A stretch of DNA of 41,793 nucleotides from a virus. The stretch's first letter is position 1. Every line of letters starts with the position of its first letter. A program made the position numbers and the translations under genes. Below, piece after piece: positions 22,982 to 30,347 of the stretch. Below the pieces are notes generated by a model. That model searched no databases, was not told the DNA's origin, and saw only the letters and a program-made list of their open reading frames with translations. The stretch is taken from positions 1 through 41,793 of IMG/VR virus record IMGVR_UViG_3300042483_000260; one strand, given 5' to 3'.

Positions 22982-23256
22982 TCAATCATCGTGGTGGTAC
23001 TCATCAACTCATTGTTCGGATGTCTTCTGACTGCCAGCCAGCAGATTCACCACACATCAAAGCCTTGATTGGATCACTTGTAGATATTCATACTTACACA
23101 AATGATTTCTATTCATGTTTTGTTGAATCAATTATGCAATCTGATACAGACTCAAATGAAGACCTCATTGTAGTTACCACTGATTACGAGATGGATGAGC
23201 ATCTTGAAGGTGTCACTATTCCATTCAAGAACATTGAACAAATCACTTACCTTTAG
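22978..23256 (+). CDS. Small protein, unknown
   Basis: 92 residues from ATG 22978, ATGA-coupled to the previous gene; an in-frame ATG four codons earlier is less likely. Mixed beta/alpha with an acidic tail. No family is recognised. Confidence 0.65.
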   Translation: MINHRGGTHQLIVRMSSDCQPADSPHIKALIGSLVDIHTYTNDFYSCFVESIMQSDTDSNEDLIVVTTDYEMDEHLEGVTIPFKNIEQITYL

Positions 23257-23264
23257 GAGAACTC

Positions 23265-23444
23265 ATGAAAACATACATTGCTACAGCAACTTGGAAAGTA
23301 AAGCGAGCCAACACTCAAATGTCTCGCCATGTCTTGGTTGAGTCCGAAGATACTGACGGTGCAAAACTGGCTGGGAAATTGGCTCTGTCATCATTCATTT
23401 CACGCAATAAGGCTGTAATGTCCATTGAAGAGGTCGCATCATGA
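23265..23444 (+). CDS. 59-residue protein, unknown
   Basis: ATG 23265 follows AGGAG at 5-6 nt spacing. Sequence begins MKTYIATATWKVKRANTQMS: a beta strand, basic turn, then a helix. The strand-helix plan resembles the next protein (MTYYIVRVSQNIEHSFLVEA), suggesting a small shared fold. TGTAATGTCC lies near its 3' end (23414-23423). Its TGA is coupled to the next ATG. Confidence 0.65.
   Translation: MKTYIATATWKVKRANTQMSRHVLVESEDTDGAKLAGKLALSSFISRNKAVMSIEEVAS
23414..23423 (+). repeat. TGTAATGTCC element (in gene)
   Basis: Exact copy near the end of the 59-residue gene, 18 nt before the next start codon. Confidence 0.5.
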
Positions 23445-23668
23445 CTTACTACATCGTAAGAGTTTCCCAAAATATTGAGCACTCATTCTTGGTTGAAGCA
23501 ACATCCAAAGATGAAGCAATGGATAATTGGGGCAAACGAGGGCAACCAACATTCTGTGATGATGCAGGTTTTGATGTTGCGTGGGATGCAGAAGAAATGT
23601 CTGACAGTGATGCACAAGATTGGATTACAAAATACTTACACGAACTGGAGATTGCAAATGAGAGGTAA
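23441..23668 (+). CDS. 75-residue acidic protein, unknown
   Basis: ATGA-coupled to the previous gene. A beta strand at the start (YYIVRVSQ) is followed by a helix EATSKDEAMDNWGKRG, then an acidic C-terminal half. This strand-helix plan is common in small DUF-type proteins. Overlaps the next gene by 11 nt. Confidence 0.65.
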   Translation: MTYYIVRVSQNIEHSFLVEATSKDEAMDNWGKRGQPTFCDDAGFDVAWDAEEMSDSDAQDWITKYLHELEIANER

Positions 23669-23948
23669 TTACAGATTTCCATTACGGATCATTCCAAAGA
23701 GATTGATTGATTGGTTGATGCAATGTGAAGTGCTTGGTTACTACACCGATGCTGATGCAGGAGCATTGGAAGACAGGTGGGTGTGTAATGATTGCGCTTA
23801 CACACTTGAGTCATTTGACAAAGATTCAACCTTTGAGATGGACACAGATATGTTCCCCGATGGGATTACTTGTGACGAGTGCTTTGATACATACCTGCCA
23901 CGCTTCTACACACTCAAATGTTTGCTCGGACTGGCTGGTGCAGTATGA
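23658..23948 (+). CDS. Zinc-binding protein with two CxxC pairs
   Basis: 96 residues from ATG 23658 with GGAG 8 nt upstream; the longer frame from 23475 lies antiphase to a real gene. A basic N-terminal helix (RFPLRIIPKRLIDWLMQCE) is followed by CNDC and, about 28 residues later, CDEC, a treble-clef or ribbon-like zinc site. Its stop is ATGA-coupled to a hydrophobic micropeptide. Confidence 0.65.
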   Translation: MRGNYRFPLRIIPKRLIDWLMQCEVLGYYTDADAGALEDRWVCNDCAYTLESFDKDSTFEMDTDMFPDGITCDECFDTYLPRFYTLKCLLGLAGAV

Positions 23949-24010
23949 CAACACTGCTAGTTACTTCACTCATTTTAACTATTTTCTTTTTTTGGATTAT
24001 GTGGGAGTAA
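23945..24010 (+). CDS. 21-residue transmembrane micropeptide
   Basis: ATG 23945 is coupled to the previous stop as ATGA. The product is almost wholly hydrophobic (TTLLVTSLILTIFFFWIMW plus a final Glu), one membrane helix with no soluble domain. It has the character of small phage membrane proteins that alter membrane permeability or bind a host transporter. It is short enough that chance cannot be excluded. Confidence 0.45.
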   Translation: MTTLLVTSLILTIFFFWIMWE

Positions 24011-24064
24011 TTGTCCAAATAAGTCTGTAATGTATTTAGTCCAAACCAAACAAAGGAGCAAGTA

Positions 24065-24427
24065 ATGACATCCGAAACCTATTCCGAAAACTACGACAAA
24101 GTGTTCAAGCAGTTTGTGAACGAAGTGCTGGGCAGTCCAAGAACAGATCTTGTTGTGAAATCAGATCCAAGAAATAACGAATTGAAAATCGGCACGATTC
24201 TTCACAACGGCGCAGTAGTGATTGCTTGCACCAAAAAAACAAATCGTGTTGTTGGTGACACACTCGCATCGTGGATTACAATTTGCATGAAAGATGCAAA
24301 TGATCGTGATCCATACGCAGTGTGGGCAGTTGTTGCAGGAGAGAAAGATTTCTCTGCTAGCACTGGCGATTACTCAAACAACATCATTGATGCAGTAGAC
24401 GATTACACACGCAGAGGGGGGAAATAA
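24065..24427 (+). CDS. Unknown protein
   Basis: 120 residues. ATG 24065 follows the leader CCAAACAAAGGAGCAAGTA. It is mixed alpha/beta, with a central strand GTILHNGAVVIACTKKT and SWITICMKD that could be a small beta-barrel. No family is recognised. Coupled to the next gene by TAATG. Confidence 0.68.
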   Translation: MTSETYSENYDKVFKQFVNEVLGSPRTDLVVKSDPRNNELKIGTILHNGAVVIACTKKTNRVVGDTLASWITICMKDANDRDPYAVWAVVAGEKDFSASTGDYSNNIIDAVDDYTRRGGK

Positions 24428-24861
24428 TGAGCACTCAAACAAACAAAGTAGTTGTTGATGTAGACAGTGGAACATTCATTCACATTGAACAACTGGTTCT
24501 TGTTGATCTCAATGAATTGACTGAGGAACAACAACAAGCATTTTATGAAGGTGCTGATTCTGAGATCTCTGAGATTGCTGATGACGAAGGAAAATCTGTA
24601 ATGTCCATTCTCAAAGGATGTGGTTACGGCGATCTGAACTATCTCAACTGCATTGCATTTAGCCCCAACGCAATCAGGGATGAAATCCACTCCAACATTG
24701 AGATGTACGCAGACTCATACGAGACTCAGGAAATCCTGCTCAATCTCAGCACCGAGAAACTCCAGTCATTTGCCGACTCCGTAAACAGCGATTGGATGTG
24801 GGATCGGTTTGTTGATGAAATGAGAGTCAATGTTGCTAGAGTGTTGAATGAAGCAAGTTAG
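24427..24861 (+). CDS. Acidic protein, unknown
   Basis: 144 residues, TAATG-coupled to the previous gene. Rich in Glu/Asp (LNELTEEQQQAFYEGADSEISEIADDEG is one acidic helix region, here broken by Gln). An exact TGTAATGTCC lies in the middle of the gene (24597-24606). No family is recognised. Confidence 0.68.
   Translation: MSTQTNKVVVDVDSGTFIHIEQLVLVDLNELTEEQQQAFYEGADSEISEIADDEGKSVMSILKGCGYGDLNYLNCIAFSPNAIRDEIHSNIEMYADSYETQEILLNLSTEKLQSFADSVNSDWMWDRFVDEMRVNVARVLNEAS
24597..24606 (+). repeat. TGTAATGTCC element (in gene)
   Basis: Exact copy in the middle of the gene at 24427-24861. Confidence 0.5.
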
Positions 24862-24898
24862 TCAGTAACTAAACCAACCAACGAAAGGTAAGAACAGA

Positions 24899-25183
24899 AT
24901 GTTAAAAACAGATGAGCCAAAGTATCCAAACATCAACATTGATTTAGTCGGTGAAGATGGTAATGCGTACTCCATCATTGGAAGATGCACTCTTGCACTT
25001 AGGAGAAACGGACTGAGTGATCAGGTTGCCGCATTTCGTTCCGAAGTAACATCAGGTGATTACAACAATGTTCTCATGACAGTGATGTCATGGTTCTCAG
25101 TTGATACAGATGATGAAGATGACAGCGAAGGTGATTGCTCAATGTGCGAAGAGTCGCTTGAGTATTGTGAGTGTGAAGATTAA
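24899..25183 (+). CDS. Acidic protein with C-terminal Cys cluster
   Basis: 94 residues. ATG 24899 follows the leader ACCAACCAACGAAAGG. The last 25 residues are Asp/Glu/Ser-rich and carry CSMC and CEC, a possible zinc site embedded in acidic sequence. Unknown function. Confidence 0.66.
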   Translation: MLKTDEPKYPNINIDLVGEDGNAYSIIGRCTLALRRNGLSDQVAAFRSEVTSGDYNNVLMTVMSWFSVDTDDEDDSEGDCSMCEESLEYCECED

Positions 25184-25197
25184 AACTCTGTAATGTA

Positions 25198-25223
25198 TTG
25201 TCAAAGCAATTCCAAAGTTAGAT
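25198..25223 (+). promoter_or_regulatory. Promoter candidate TTGTCA - 14 nt - TTAGAT
   Basis: It directly follows a TGTAATGTAT variant of the recurrent 10-mer (25189-25198). Spacing is short. The transcript would start in the AAACCAAACCAAAGGAG leader of ATG 25253. Confidence 0.35.
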
Positions 25224-25252
25224 CCGAAAAAACCAAACCAAAGGAGCAAGTA

Positions 25253-25669
25253 ATGAGCACAGCAATGGAAACTCTGAAATACTTGAACAACTTAAGTATG
25301 TTCGGAAAACAAAAGTTAGAAGACGAGAAATCAATGTTCTACTCAGTCAGTGGAGAATCAACGACACTCATCATGCAACATGGTGACATCTACGAGATGC
25401 TGGAAAATCCAGTTGCATCAGCAATCGCAATCGCATCAGACAGCGTGGTTGTCTCAACTTGTGGTTGGGCTTGTCCAAACAACGCTGGAGAACAAATGAT
25501 TCCACCATCAATGCACCCTGAGCGCAGGAGAGTGTCATTGCTTGTGTGTGCCAATGCAAACGAAACTGCGAGTGTTATTCGCTTCTCTGATGACTGGGAG
25601 AATCCAGTTTATGATGAAGACCAAGCAGTGGGTTCACTTGCAGATGCAGTCAAGATGTTGTTTGCATAA
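25253..25669 (+). CDS. Unknown protein with a possible Cys site
   Basis: 138 residues from ATG 25253 with AAAGGAGCAAG upstream; the frame extending to 25193 is rejected. It is mixed alpha/beta: a regular central strand VVVSTCGWAC, then RRVSLLVCANANETASVIRF. It has no obvious catalytic residues. It is followed by its own terminator. Confidence 0.68.
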   Translation: MSTAMETLKYLNNLSMFGKQKLEDEKSMFYSVSGESTTLIMQHGDIYEMLENPVASAIAIASDSVVVSTCGWACPNNAGEQMIPPSMHPERRRVSLLVCANANETASVIRFSDDWENPVYDEDQAVGSLADAVKMLFA

Positions 25670-25675
25670 AAACTC

Positions 25676-25685
25676 TGTAATGTCC
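25676..25685 (+). repeat. TGTAATGTCC element (intergenic)
   Basis: Exact copy of the recurrent 10-mer, located between a stop codon and a terminator, where it cannot be part of a coding constraint. Confidence 0.6.
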
Positions 25686-25710
25686 TGAGTTCATCAAAAG
25701 ACAAGCATCA

Positions 25711-25742
25711 GATCCCCAGTCCAAGTGGCTGGGGATCTTTTG
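25711..25742 (+). terminator. Rho-independent terminator
   Basis: A perfect 9-bp stem GATCCCCAG/CTGGGGATC with a 9-nt loop, then TTTT. Confidence 0.85.
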
Positions 25743-25750
25743 CTATATGG

Positions 25751-25771
25751 CTCAAATCTTTATTATTTGAG
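25751..25771. promoter_or_regulatory. Inverted repeat CTCAAAT/ATTTGAG, candidate operator
   Basis: Seven-bp arms with a 7-nt spacer lie between the terminator and the DUF932-like gene. Suitable for a dimeric repressor; T-rich flanks make a second role in the preceding terminator possible. Confidence 0.4.
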
Positions 25772-25857
25772 TGAGTTGCGATAACGGGATTGCCATGTAT
25801 ATGATGTTCTTCTACAACCAAAAGACCTACGGGTCGGAAAGAATAAAGGTAACAATC

Positions 25858-26916
25858 ATGAGCGCAGAGACAAGCAAGTGGCTCAACACAATGACCTTGA
25901 TCGGCAATGTGTTGAAGCGTGGCAAGGCATGGCATTGGCGAGCAGAAGATCAGGGCGATGAGCCAAACTCTTACGATGGATTCATTCCAGTGGAAGATGT
26001 TCGGCGCAGACTGTTCAACTTTGAGGCAGTGTCTCGTCCAGTGTTCCAACAGACCGAAGAAGGAACATTCCGTCAGATTGAAAACACACAAGCAATCGTT
26101 CACGGAAAAGATGGCAATGTGTTCGGCGTGGTGTCGGATCGTTATCAGATCCACCAGTACGGCGAAGTGTTGTTGGACAACTTGAATCAAATCATTGACT
26201 CATCAGAACTCGGAATTGACTCAGCAGGACTTCTCACCAAGTCGGCTCGTGGTTGGGTTCAGATCTCAGTTCCTGATTCAGTGACATCATCAGCAGGGTT
26301 TGAGTTTCGCCCAACACTTCTCGCAACAACATCGCATGATGGAAAGAATCAAACCATCATCAAGCGTGTGATGCAGGCAGTGGTTTGCGACAACACACTT
26401 GCAATGGCACTTGGCGAGCAGGGTCAGCAGATCAAGTTCCGTCACAGTGGAAACTCAATGGGCGATCTCACATCGGTTCGCAATGCTTTGGACATCGTGT
26501 TCAAGACATCGGACGATATGTTGCAAGCACTTGAGAAGTTGAGTGCATGGGCAGTCACTGACAACCAGTTCACAAAATTGGTGGAAGATCTCTTCCCAAT
26601 CAACTTGGCAGAAATCATCACGACTGATGAGGCTGGCAAGATGATCACAGTGAAGACATCAACACCTGACACTCGCTCTGCTGGCAAGCAGAATCCGAAG
26701 CGTGATCTGTTGCACAGTCTTTGGGAAAACGATCCGAGAGTAGCACCTTGGCGAAACACTGCGCTCGGAATCGTCCAAGCCACGACCACCTTCCACCAGC
26801 ACTTCAGTGGTGGCGATAAGAATCGCTACAACAGGAACTACTCAAGGCTCTTGAGCAATCAGCAAGCCGACTACGACAAGATGGTGTTGGAAAGGCTCAC
26901 CGAAGTCTGCGCCTGA
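25858..26916 (+). CDS. DUF932/TIGR03299-type phage/plasmid protein
   Basis: 352 residues from ATG 25858, preceded by AAAGGTAA; the open frame extends to 25771 but lacks a binding site there. Segments such as IPVEDVRRRLFNFEAV, VHGKDGNVFGVVSDRYQIHQYGEVL and a central SADGLLTKSARGWVQI-like stretch match the phage/plasmid DUF932 family, whose function is unknown, and the length is typical. It lies between two terminators and so is expressed on its own. The gene and the four that follow look richer in GC than the small genes upstream. Confidence 0.8.
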   Translation: MSAETSKWLNTMTLIGNVLKRGKAWHWRAEDQGDEPNSYDGFIPVEDVRRRLFNFEAVSRPVFQQTEEGTFRQIENTQAIVHGKDGNVFGVVSDRYQIHQYGEVLLDNLNQIIDSSELGIDSAGLLTKSARGWVQISVPDSVTSSAGFEFRPTLLATTSHDGKNQTIIKRVMQAVVCDNTLAMALGEQGQQIKFRHSGNSMGDLTSVRNALDIVFKTSDDMLQALEKLSAWAVTDNQFTKLVEDLFPINLAEIITTDEAGKMITVKTSTPDTRSAGKQNPKRDLLHSLWENDPRVAPWRNTALGIVQATTTFHQHFSGGDKNRYNRNYSRLLSNQQADYDKMVLERLTEVCA

Positions 26917-26938
26917 CCCCCATCAGAGCAAGTAGAAG

Positions 26939-26966
26939 AGCCTCAGCCGAAAGGCTGGGGCTTTTC
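26939..26966 (+). terminator. Rho-independent terminator
   Basis: AGCCTCAGCC/GGCTGGGGCT stem with a GAAA tetraloop (one T-G pair), followed by TTTTC. Confidence 0.85.
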
Positions 26967-26980
26967 TGTATCTAAAAGTA

Positions 26981-26990
26981 TGTAATGTCC
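26981..26990 (+). repeat. TGTAATGTCC element (promoter-linked)
   Basis: Exact copy, directly abutting the TTGCAA -35 of the next promoter. Confidence 0.6.
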
Positions 26991-27018
26991 TTGCAAAGCC
27001 ATTCCGAAGTGATAACTT
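26991..27018 (+). promoter_or_regulatory. Promoter TTGCAA - 16 nt - TAACTT
   Basis: The spacer includes CATTCCGAAGTG, which recurs at other promoters in this block. Transcription would start near 27025 in the CAACCAACCGAAAGG leader. Confidence 0.5.
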
Positions 27019-27048
27019 GAAGTCATCAACCAACCGAAAGGAAATGAA

Positions 27049-27660
27049 ATGAAAATCAAAATGTGTCCTATTTGCTCCGAGCCAATTCCAAATCGGCTTC
27101 ATGCTGGAGAATATTGTGGAGCACTTTCACGCCGAGACAACAAGACTGAGATCTGCTCCGAGTGTGGAGTGATGGAAGCGATTGAAGACTTCAACAGCAG
27201 ATCACCATTTGTTGATGAACTTGTCAAAGGTGTTTTGCTCTCCGAGTTCGCTGGTGAAGGTGGCTGGAAAGATGTCGGCATTGATCTTGGTTACGCAGAG
27301 AACTGGCATCCAATTAGTTTCACAGAATGTTTCATGGAAGTGGAACAGTACGACATGAGTCTTTCAACAGTTGATCGTGTTGCCAAAGATGGAATCTTTA
27401 CACGCTTGTCACGCCGTGACATTGTGAATGGTGTGAAGTGGACAGCGATTGCAGACGGACAAGTTCGCAGAGCATGGCGTGACGGTGTGAAGTATGGTCA
27501 ATATTTCTTCACTGCTGAAATGGGAAGTGCAATCATGGAGATGGCAGTCAAAATGGCAACAGCATCTGATGATGATGGTGACACTCGTGGTGCTGAATTG
27601 AGTGCTCTGCACGAATACGAGGATGAGCGTTTTCACAAGGCAGATTCTGATCACTACTAA
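27049..27660 (+). CDS. Zinc-finger protein, putative regulator
   Basis: 203 residues. CPIC near the start, then CGALSRRDNKTEICSEC, a Cys/Arg/Asp motif (ALSRxDNxTxIC) frequent in short proteins of Actinobacteria and their phages. The remaining 150 residues are acidic and mixed, without known motif. Possibly DNA- or RNA-binding. The start has GAAAGGAAATGAA upstream; strong terminators flank the gene. Confidence 0.7.
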   Translation: MKIKMCPICSEPIPNRLHAGEYCGALSRRDNKTEICSECGVMEAIEDFNSRSPFVDELVKGVLLSEFAGEGGWKDVGIDLGYAENWHPISFTECFMEVEQYDMSLSTVDRVAKDGIFTRLSRRDIVNGVKWTAIADGQVRRAWRDGVKYGQYFFTAEMGSAIMEMAVKMATASDDDGDTRGAELSALHEYEDERFHKADSDHY

Positions 27661-27680
27661 GAAAAGTCTGTAATGTTCTC

Positions 27681-27728
27681 AATGATCCCTCAGCCCCATG
27701 ATCGGGGGTTGGGGGATCATTGTTATTT
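27681..27728 (+). terminator. Long Rho-independent terminator
   Basis: A 17-bp stem from 27681-27697 pairs with the sequence ending at 27721, with two G-T pairs, then TGTTATTT. Strong, possibly bidirectional. TGTAATGTTC, a variant of the 10-mer, lies just before it (27669-27678). Confidence 0.8.
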
Positions 27729-27746
27729 ACGCCCCAAATTGAGTAG

Positions 27747-27776
27747 TTGTAATCCCATTGCCATCGGACATATGCT
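27747..27776 (+). promoter_or_regulatory. Promoter candidate TTGTAA - 18 nt - TATGCT
   Basis: Here the -35 itself resembles the recurrent 10-mer (TTGTAATCCC). The leader AATCAACCAAACCAAAGG follows, then ATG 27810. Confidence 0.4.
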
Positions 27777-27809
27777 GATGTCAATCAACCAAACCAAAGG
27801 ACGGTAGTC

Positions 27810-28652
27810 ATGTCAGAAAATCCAATGTCAGAGAAGCAGTTGAACTTTGCAGTGAATCTTGTAATTGAGCGAGCAGGTTTGTTGGGCATTGATCCAACAC
27901 CGACATCGGCAAGCGAGTTCATCTTTGCGAAGCAAGCCAACTACACATCGGCTGACGCATCACAGTTGATCAATATGCTTCTCGCAGTCAAAGTCACCAA
28001 GCAAGCCGATCCGAAAACTGAATCTGCTCTCAACACTGCTGGCATCGTAAATCCATTGCGAGTAATTCCAAATCGTTTTGCAAAGCCATGTCAAGTTTGT
28101 GGACACGATGTCGCTTCATCAACTGGCTTGGCTTGCCAACTCAGCAACTCAAAGTGGGTCACAATTCATCAAGATGGAATGTGCAGTGATGAAGTCAAAG
28201 ATGGATCACAACTGCACCGACACATGGAAGCGTTCGTGAATGATGCTGTTGCTGAGTGGTCAGTGATTGATGAGAGCAGTGAGTATTACTTCGCACTCAC
28301 ATCGCACACTGGCAACAATGATCTTGACTTCTACGGTCTTGTCAAATCACATCGTAAGAGTGGGGCAGTTTGGGTACTCAAGCGAGTAGTTGGTGGTTCA
28401 TTGAGCGACAGTGACCTCACTGGCAACTCACCTGTCATGTCACTCACTGAAGCCAAGCGTGTGATCACCACTGTGGGCGATTTCAATCACGATGAGTGGA
28501 AGTCTGCACAGATGCTCTTCGCCAGCAATCTTGGCAGGTGCTTCTGCTGTGGCAGGACATTGACCGATGACCACAGCCGTGAGGTGGGCATGGGGAGCGT
28601 CTGCGAAGCCAAATACGGTGGTGGCAGTCAGGATGCACTGGATCTCTTCTAA
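27810..28652 (+). CDS. DUF6011-type zinc protein
   Basis: 280 residues. The C-terminus GRCFCCGRTLTDDHSREVGMGSVC matches the DUF6011 ribbon, seen in phage and actinobacterial proteins next to helicases and primases. A second Cys set, CQVCG (about residues 92-96) with a later Cys, lies in the middle. The N-terminal 60 residues are helical (MSEKQLNFAVNLVIERAG). It precedes an SNF2-like helicase, suggesting a role in DNA metabolism. ATG 27810 has AAAGGA upstream. Confidence 0.7.
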   Translation: MSENPMSEKQLNFAVNLVIERAGLLGIDPTPTSASEFIFAKQANYTSADASQLINMLLAVKVTKQADPKTESALNTAGIVNPLRVIPNRFAKPCQVCGHDVASSTGLACQLSNSKWVTIHQDGMCSDEVKDGSQLHRHMEAFVNDAVAEWSVIDESSEYYFALTSHTGNNDLDFYGLVKSHRKSGAVWVLKRVVGGSLSDSDLTGNSPVMSLTEAKRVITTVGDFNHDEWKSAQMLFASNLGRCFCCGRTLTDDHSREVGMGSVCEAKYGGGSQDALDLF

Positions 28653-28672
28653 GCCCAGCCAGCCCCATCCAC

Positions 28673-28716
28673 GAGCCACTGGTGCATCCCCCCCGATGCG
28701 CTGGTGGCTCTTTTAT
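28673..28716 (+). terminator. Strong Rho-independent terminator
   Basis: A 16-bp stem (GAGCCACT.../...GTGGCTC) with three G-T pairs and a C-rich loop, then TTTTATTTG. Its T-run is the left arm of the next palindrome. Confidence 0.85.
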
Positions 28717-28730
28717 TTGCCCAAATAAAA
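28711..28730. promoter_or_regulatory. 20-bp palindrome TTTTATTTG CC CAAATAAAA
   Basis: Perfect 9-bp arms. It follows the terminator and lies just before the TGTAATGTCC element and promoter of the helicase gene. It could be an operator, or serve the terminator on the other strand. Confidence 0.5.
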
Positions 28731-28733
28731 GTC

Positions 28734-28743
28734 TGTAATGTCC
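28734..28743 (+). repeat. TGTAATGTCC element (promoter-linked)
   Basis: Exact copy, overlapping the -35 region of the helicase promoter. Confidence 0.6.
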
Positions 28744-28771
28744 TGCCAAAGCCATTCCAAATGGATACCAT
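28743..28771 (+). promoter_or_regulatory. Promoter CTGCCA - 17 nt - TACCAT
   Basis: Ideal spacing. Transcription would begin at about 28778, giving a 30-nt leader with CAACCAACCGAAGGG before ATG 28808. Confidence 0.5.
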
Positions 28772-28807
28772 TGACCCATGCAATTCAACCAACCGAAGGG
28801 AACAGAT

Positions 28808-30286
28808 ATGACACAGTCAGCACTCACAAATCTCATTCAGCACATGAACAATGTACCGATTGAAAAAACATCGTTGTCAATGCCACCGATGGCAGAACCA
28901 TTAATGCCCCACCAAATCACTGGAGCAGAGTTCGCATTGAAGGAACGAACAGTGTTGATCGCTGATGAGCAAGGTGTCGGTAAGACAGCCACTGCGATTG
29001 CAATCGCAACAGCATCAGTGATCGCTGGCATGACACCAGTGCTCGTGATCGTGCCAGCCACGACACGATTGAACTGGAAGAGTGAGTTCGCGAAGTTCTC
29101 GCCATCAGTGAGCATCGCAACGATCCTCGGCACGAATCCAACCAAGCACAAGATCACTGCATTGCCTGAAGCAGATGTGTTGATCATTGGCGAAGCATCA
29201 GTGCATGGCTGGAAAGAATTGTTGAAGAACAATATTGCTGGAATCATCATTGATGAATGTCATCACATGAAAGGTGGCAAGCGAGCAAAGCGTTCGCAAG
29301 CCACGATTGAAATCGCACAGACAGTTTCGTCATCAGGTGTGCGTGTTGCCATGAGTGGTACACCGTTGATTGCTCGTCCGATGGAATTATTGCCAGTGAT
29401 CCAAATGCTGGATCGTGGAGCAACATTCACTGGTGGCATCAATGGCTTCATCAATCGTTACGCACCGAAGATTGATCCTTACGGCACTCGTGGTGCATCA
29501 CACTTGAAAGAACTCCACGACCTGCTTGCTGGATCATTCATGATTCGCAGACTTCGTGATGAAGTGCTCACACTTCCGAACGCTGGTCGTACACAAGTTT
29601 TGATCGAGATGGATGCGAAGCGTCAAGCCAACTACATCGCTTGCGAAGACAATCTCATTCAGTGGATTCGCAATACCAAAGGCGAGGCTCGTGCTCAGAA
29701 GGCGATGCTCGCTGAAGCACTCGTGCGTATCAACGAACTTCGCCACATCTGTGCAATGGGATCTGTGAAGGCAGTGATCTCATATGTGCAGGACTTGCTG
29801 GACGATGGCGAGCAGGTGTTCATGAGCACGAATCATCGTGATGAAGCCGATGCTTACTTCAATCACTTCTCTGAGTCTGTTCACACTGTCAAGATCGTTG
29901 GGGGCATGAATGACTCAGCGAAGCAGGCGAGCGTGGATGCGTTTCAGAGTGGTGAGGCACGAGTGTTGATCGGCAATGTTGCCAGTGCAGGTGTCGGCAT
30001 CACACTGCACTCAGCACGACACCATGTCTCGTGTTCGTTGCCTTGGGATTCTGCATCACTGAGGCAGGTGGAAGATCGCATCAATCGTTTCGGTCAGAAG
30101 CGTGAAACGATTTCGCACATCATGATCGCTGGCATTGATGGCATGACCACGATGGACGAGAAGATGCTCGCTCTCATTGAAGCGAAGAACAAAGTCATGC
30201 TCGGCGTATTGGACGGAACTGCTGATGACTTGATCTCCGATGACAACGAGTCAATGGTGAAAGCGATCTTGAACTCGTACAACTAA
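28808..30286 (+). CDS. SNF2-like superfamily 2 helicase/translocase
   Basis: 492 residues from ATG 28808, preceded by GAAGGG; ATG 28778 is also in frame but coincides with the predicted transcript start. Motifs in order: LMPHQITGAEFAL (Q-like), DEQGVGKTATA (motif I), IVPATTRLNW (Ia), IIIDECHHMK (motif II, DECH), AMSGTPL (III), IGNVASAGVGITL (V) and QVEDRINRFGQKR (VI). These are complete, so it should be active. It is a short SNF2/SMARCAL1-type protein that would move along DNA to remodel forks or protein-DNA complexes. It has no nuclease domain. Confidence 0.92.
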   Translation: MTQSALTNLIQHMNNVPIEKTSLSMPPMAEPLMPHQITGAEFALKERTVLIADEQGVGKTATAIAIATASVIAGMTPVLVIVPATTRLNWKSEFAKFSPSVSIATILGTNPTKHKITALPEADVLIIGEASVHGWKELLKNNIAGIIIDECHHMKGGKRAKRSQATIEIAQTVSSSGVRVAMSGTPLIARPMELLPVIQMLDRGATFTGGINGFINRYAPKIDPYGTRGASHLKELHDLLAGSFMIRRLRDEVLTLPNAGRTQVLIEMDAKRQANYIACEDNLIQWIRNTKGEARAQKAMLAEALVRINELRHICAMGSVKAVISYVQDLLDDGEQVFMSTNHRDEADAYFNHFSESVHTVKIVGGMNDSAKQASVDAFQSGEARVLIGNVASAGVGITLHSARHHVSCSLPWDSASLRQVEDRINRFGQKRETISHIMIAGIDGMTTMDEKMLALIEAKNKVMLGVLDGTADDLISDDNESMVKAILNSYN

Positions 30287-30308
30287 ATCATCCAGCACTG
30301 CGAAGCAA

Positions 30309-30347
30309 AGATCCTCACGGCGAGATGTCGTGAGGATCTTTTTTTAT
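30309..30347 (+). terminator. Strong Rho-independent terminator
   Basis: An 11-bp stem AGATCCTCACG/CGTGAGGATCT with a 9-nt loop, then eight T. It ends the helicase transcript. Confidence 0.9.
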
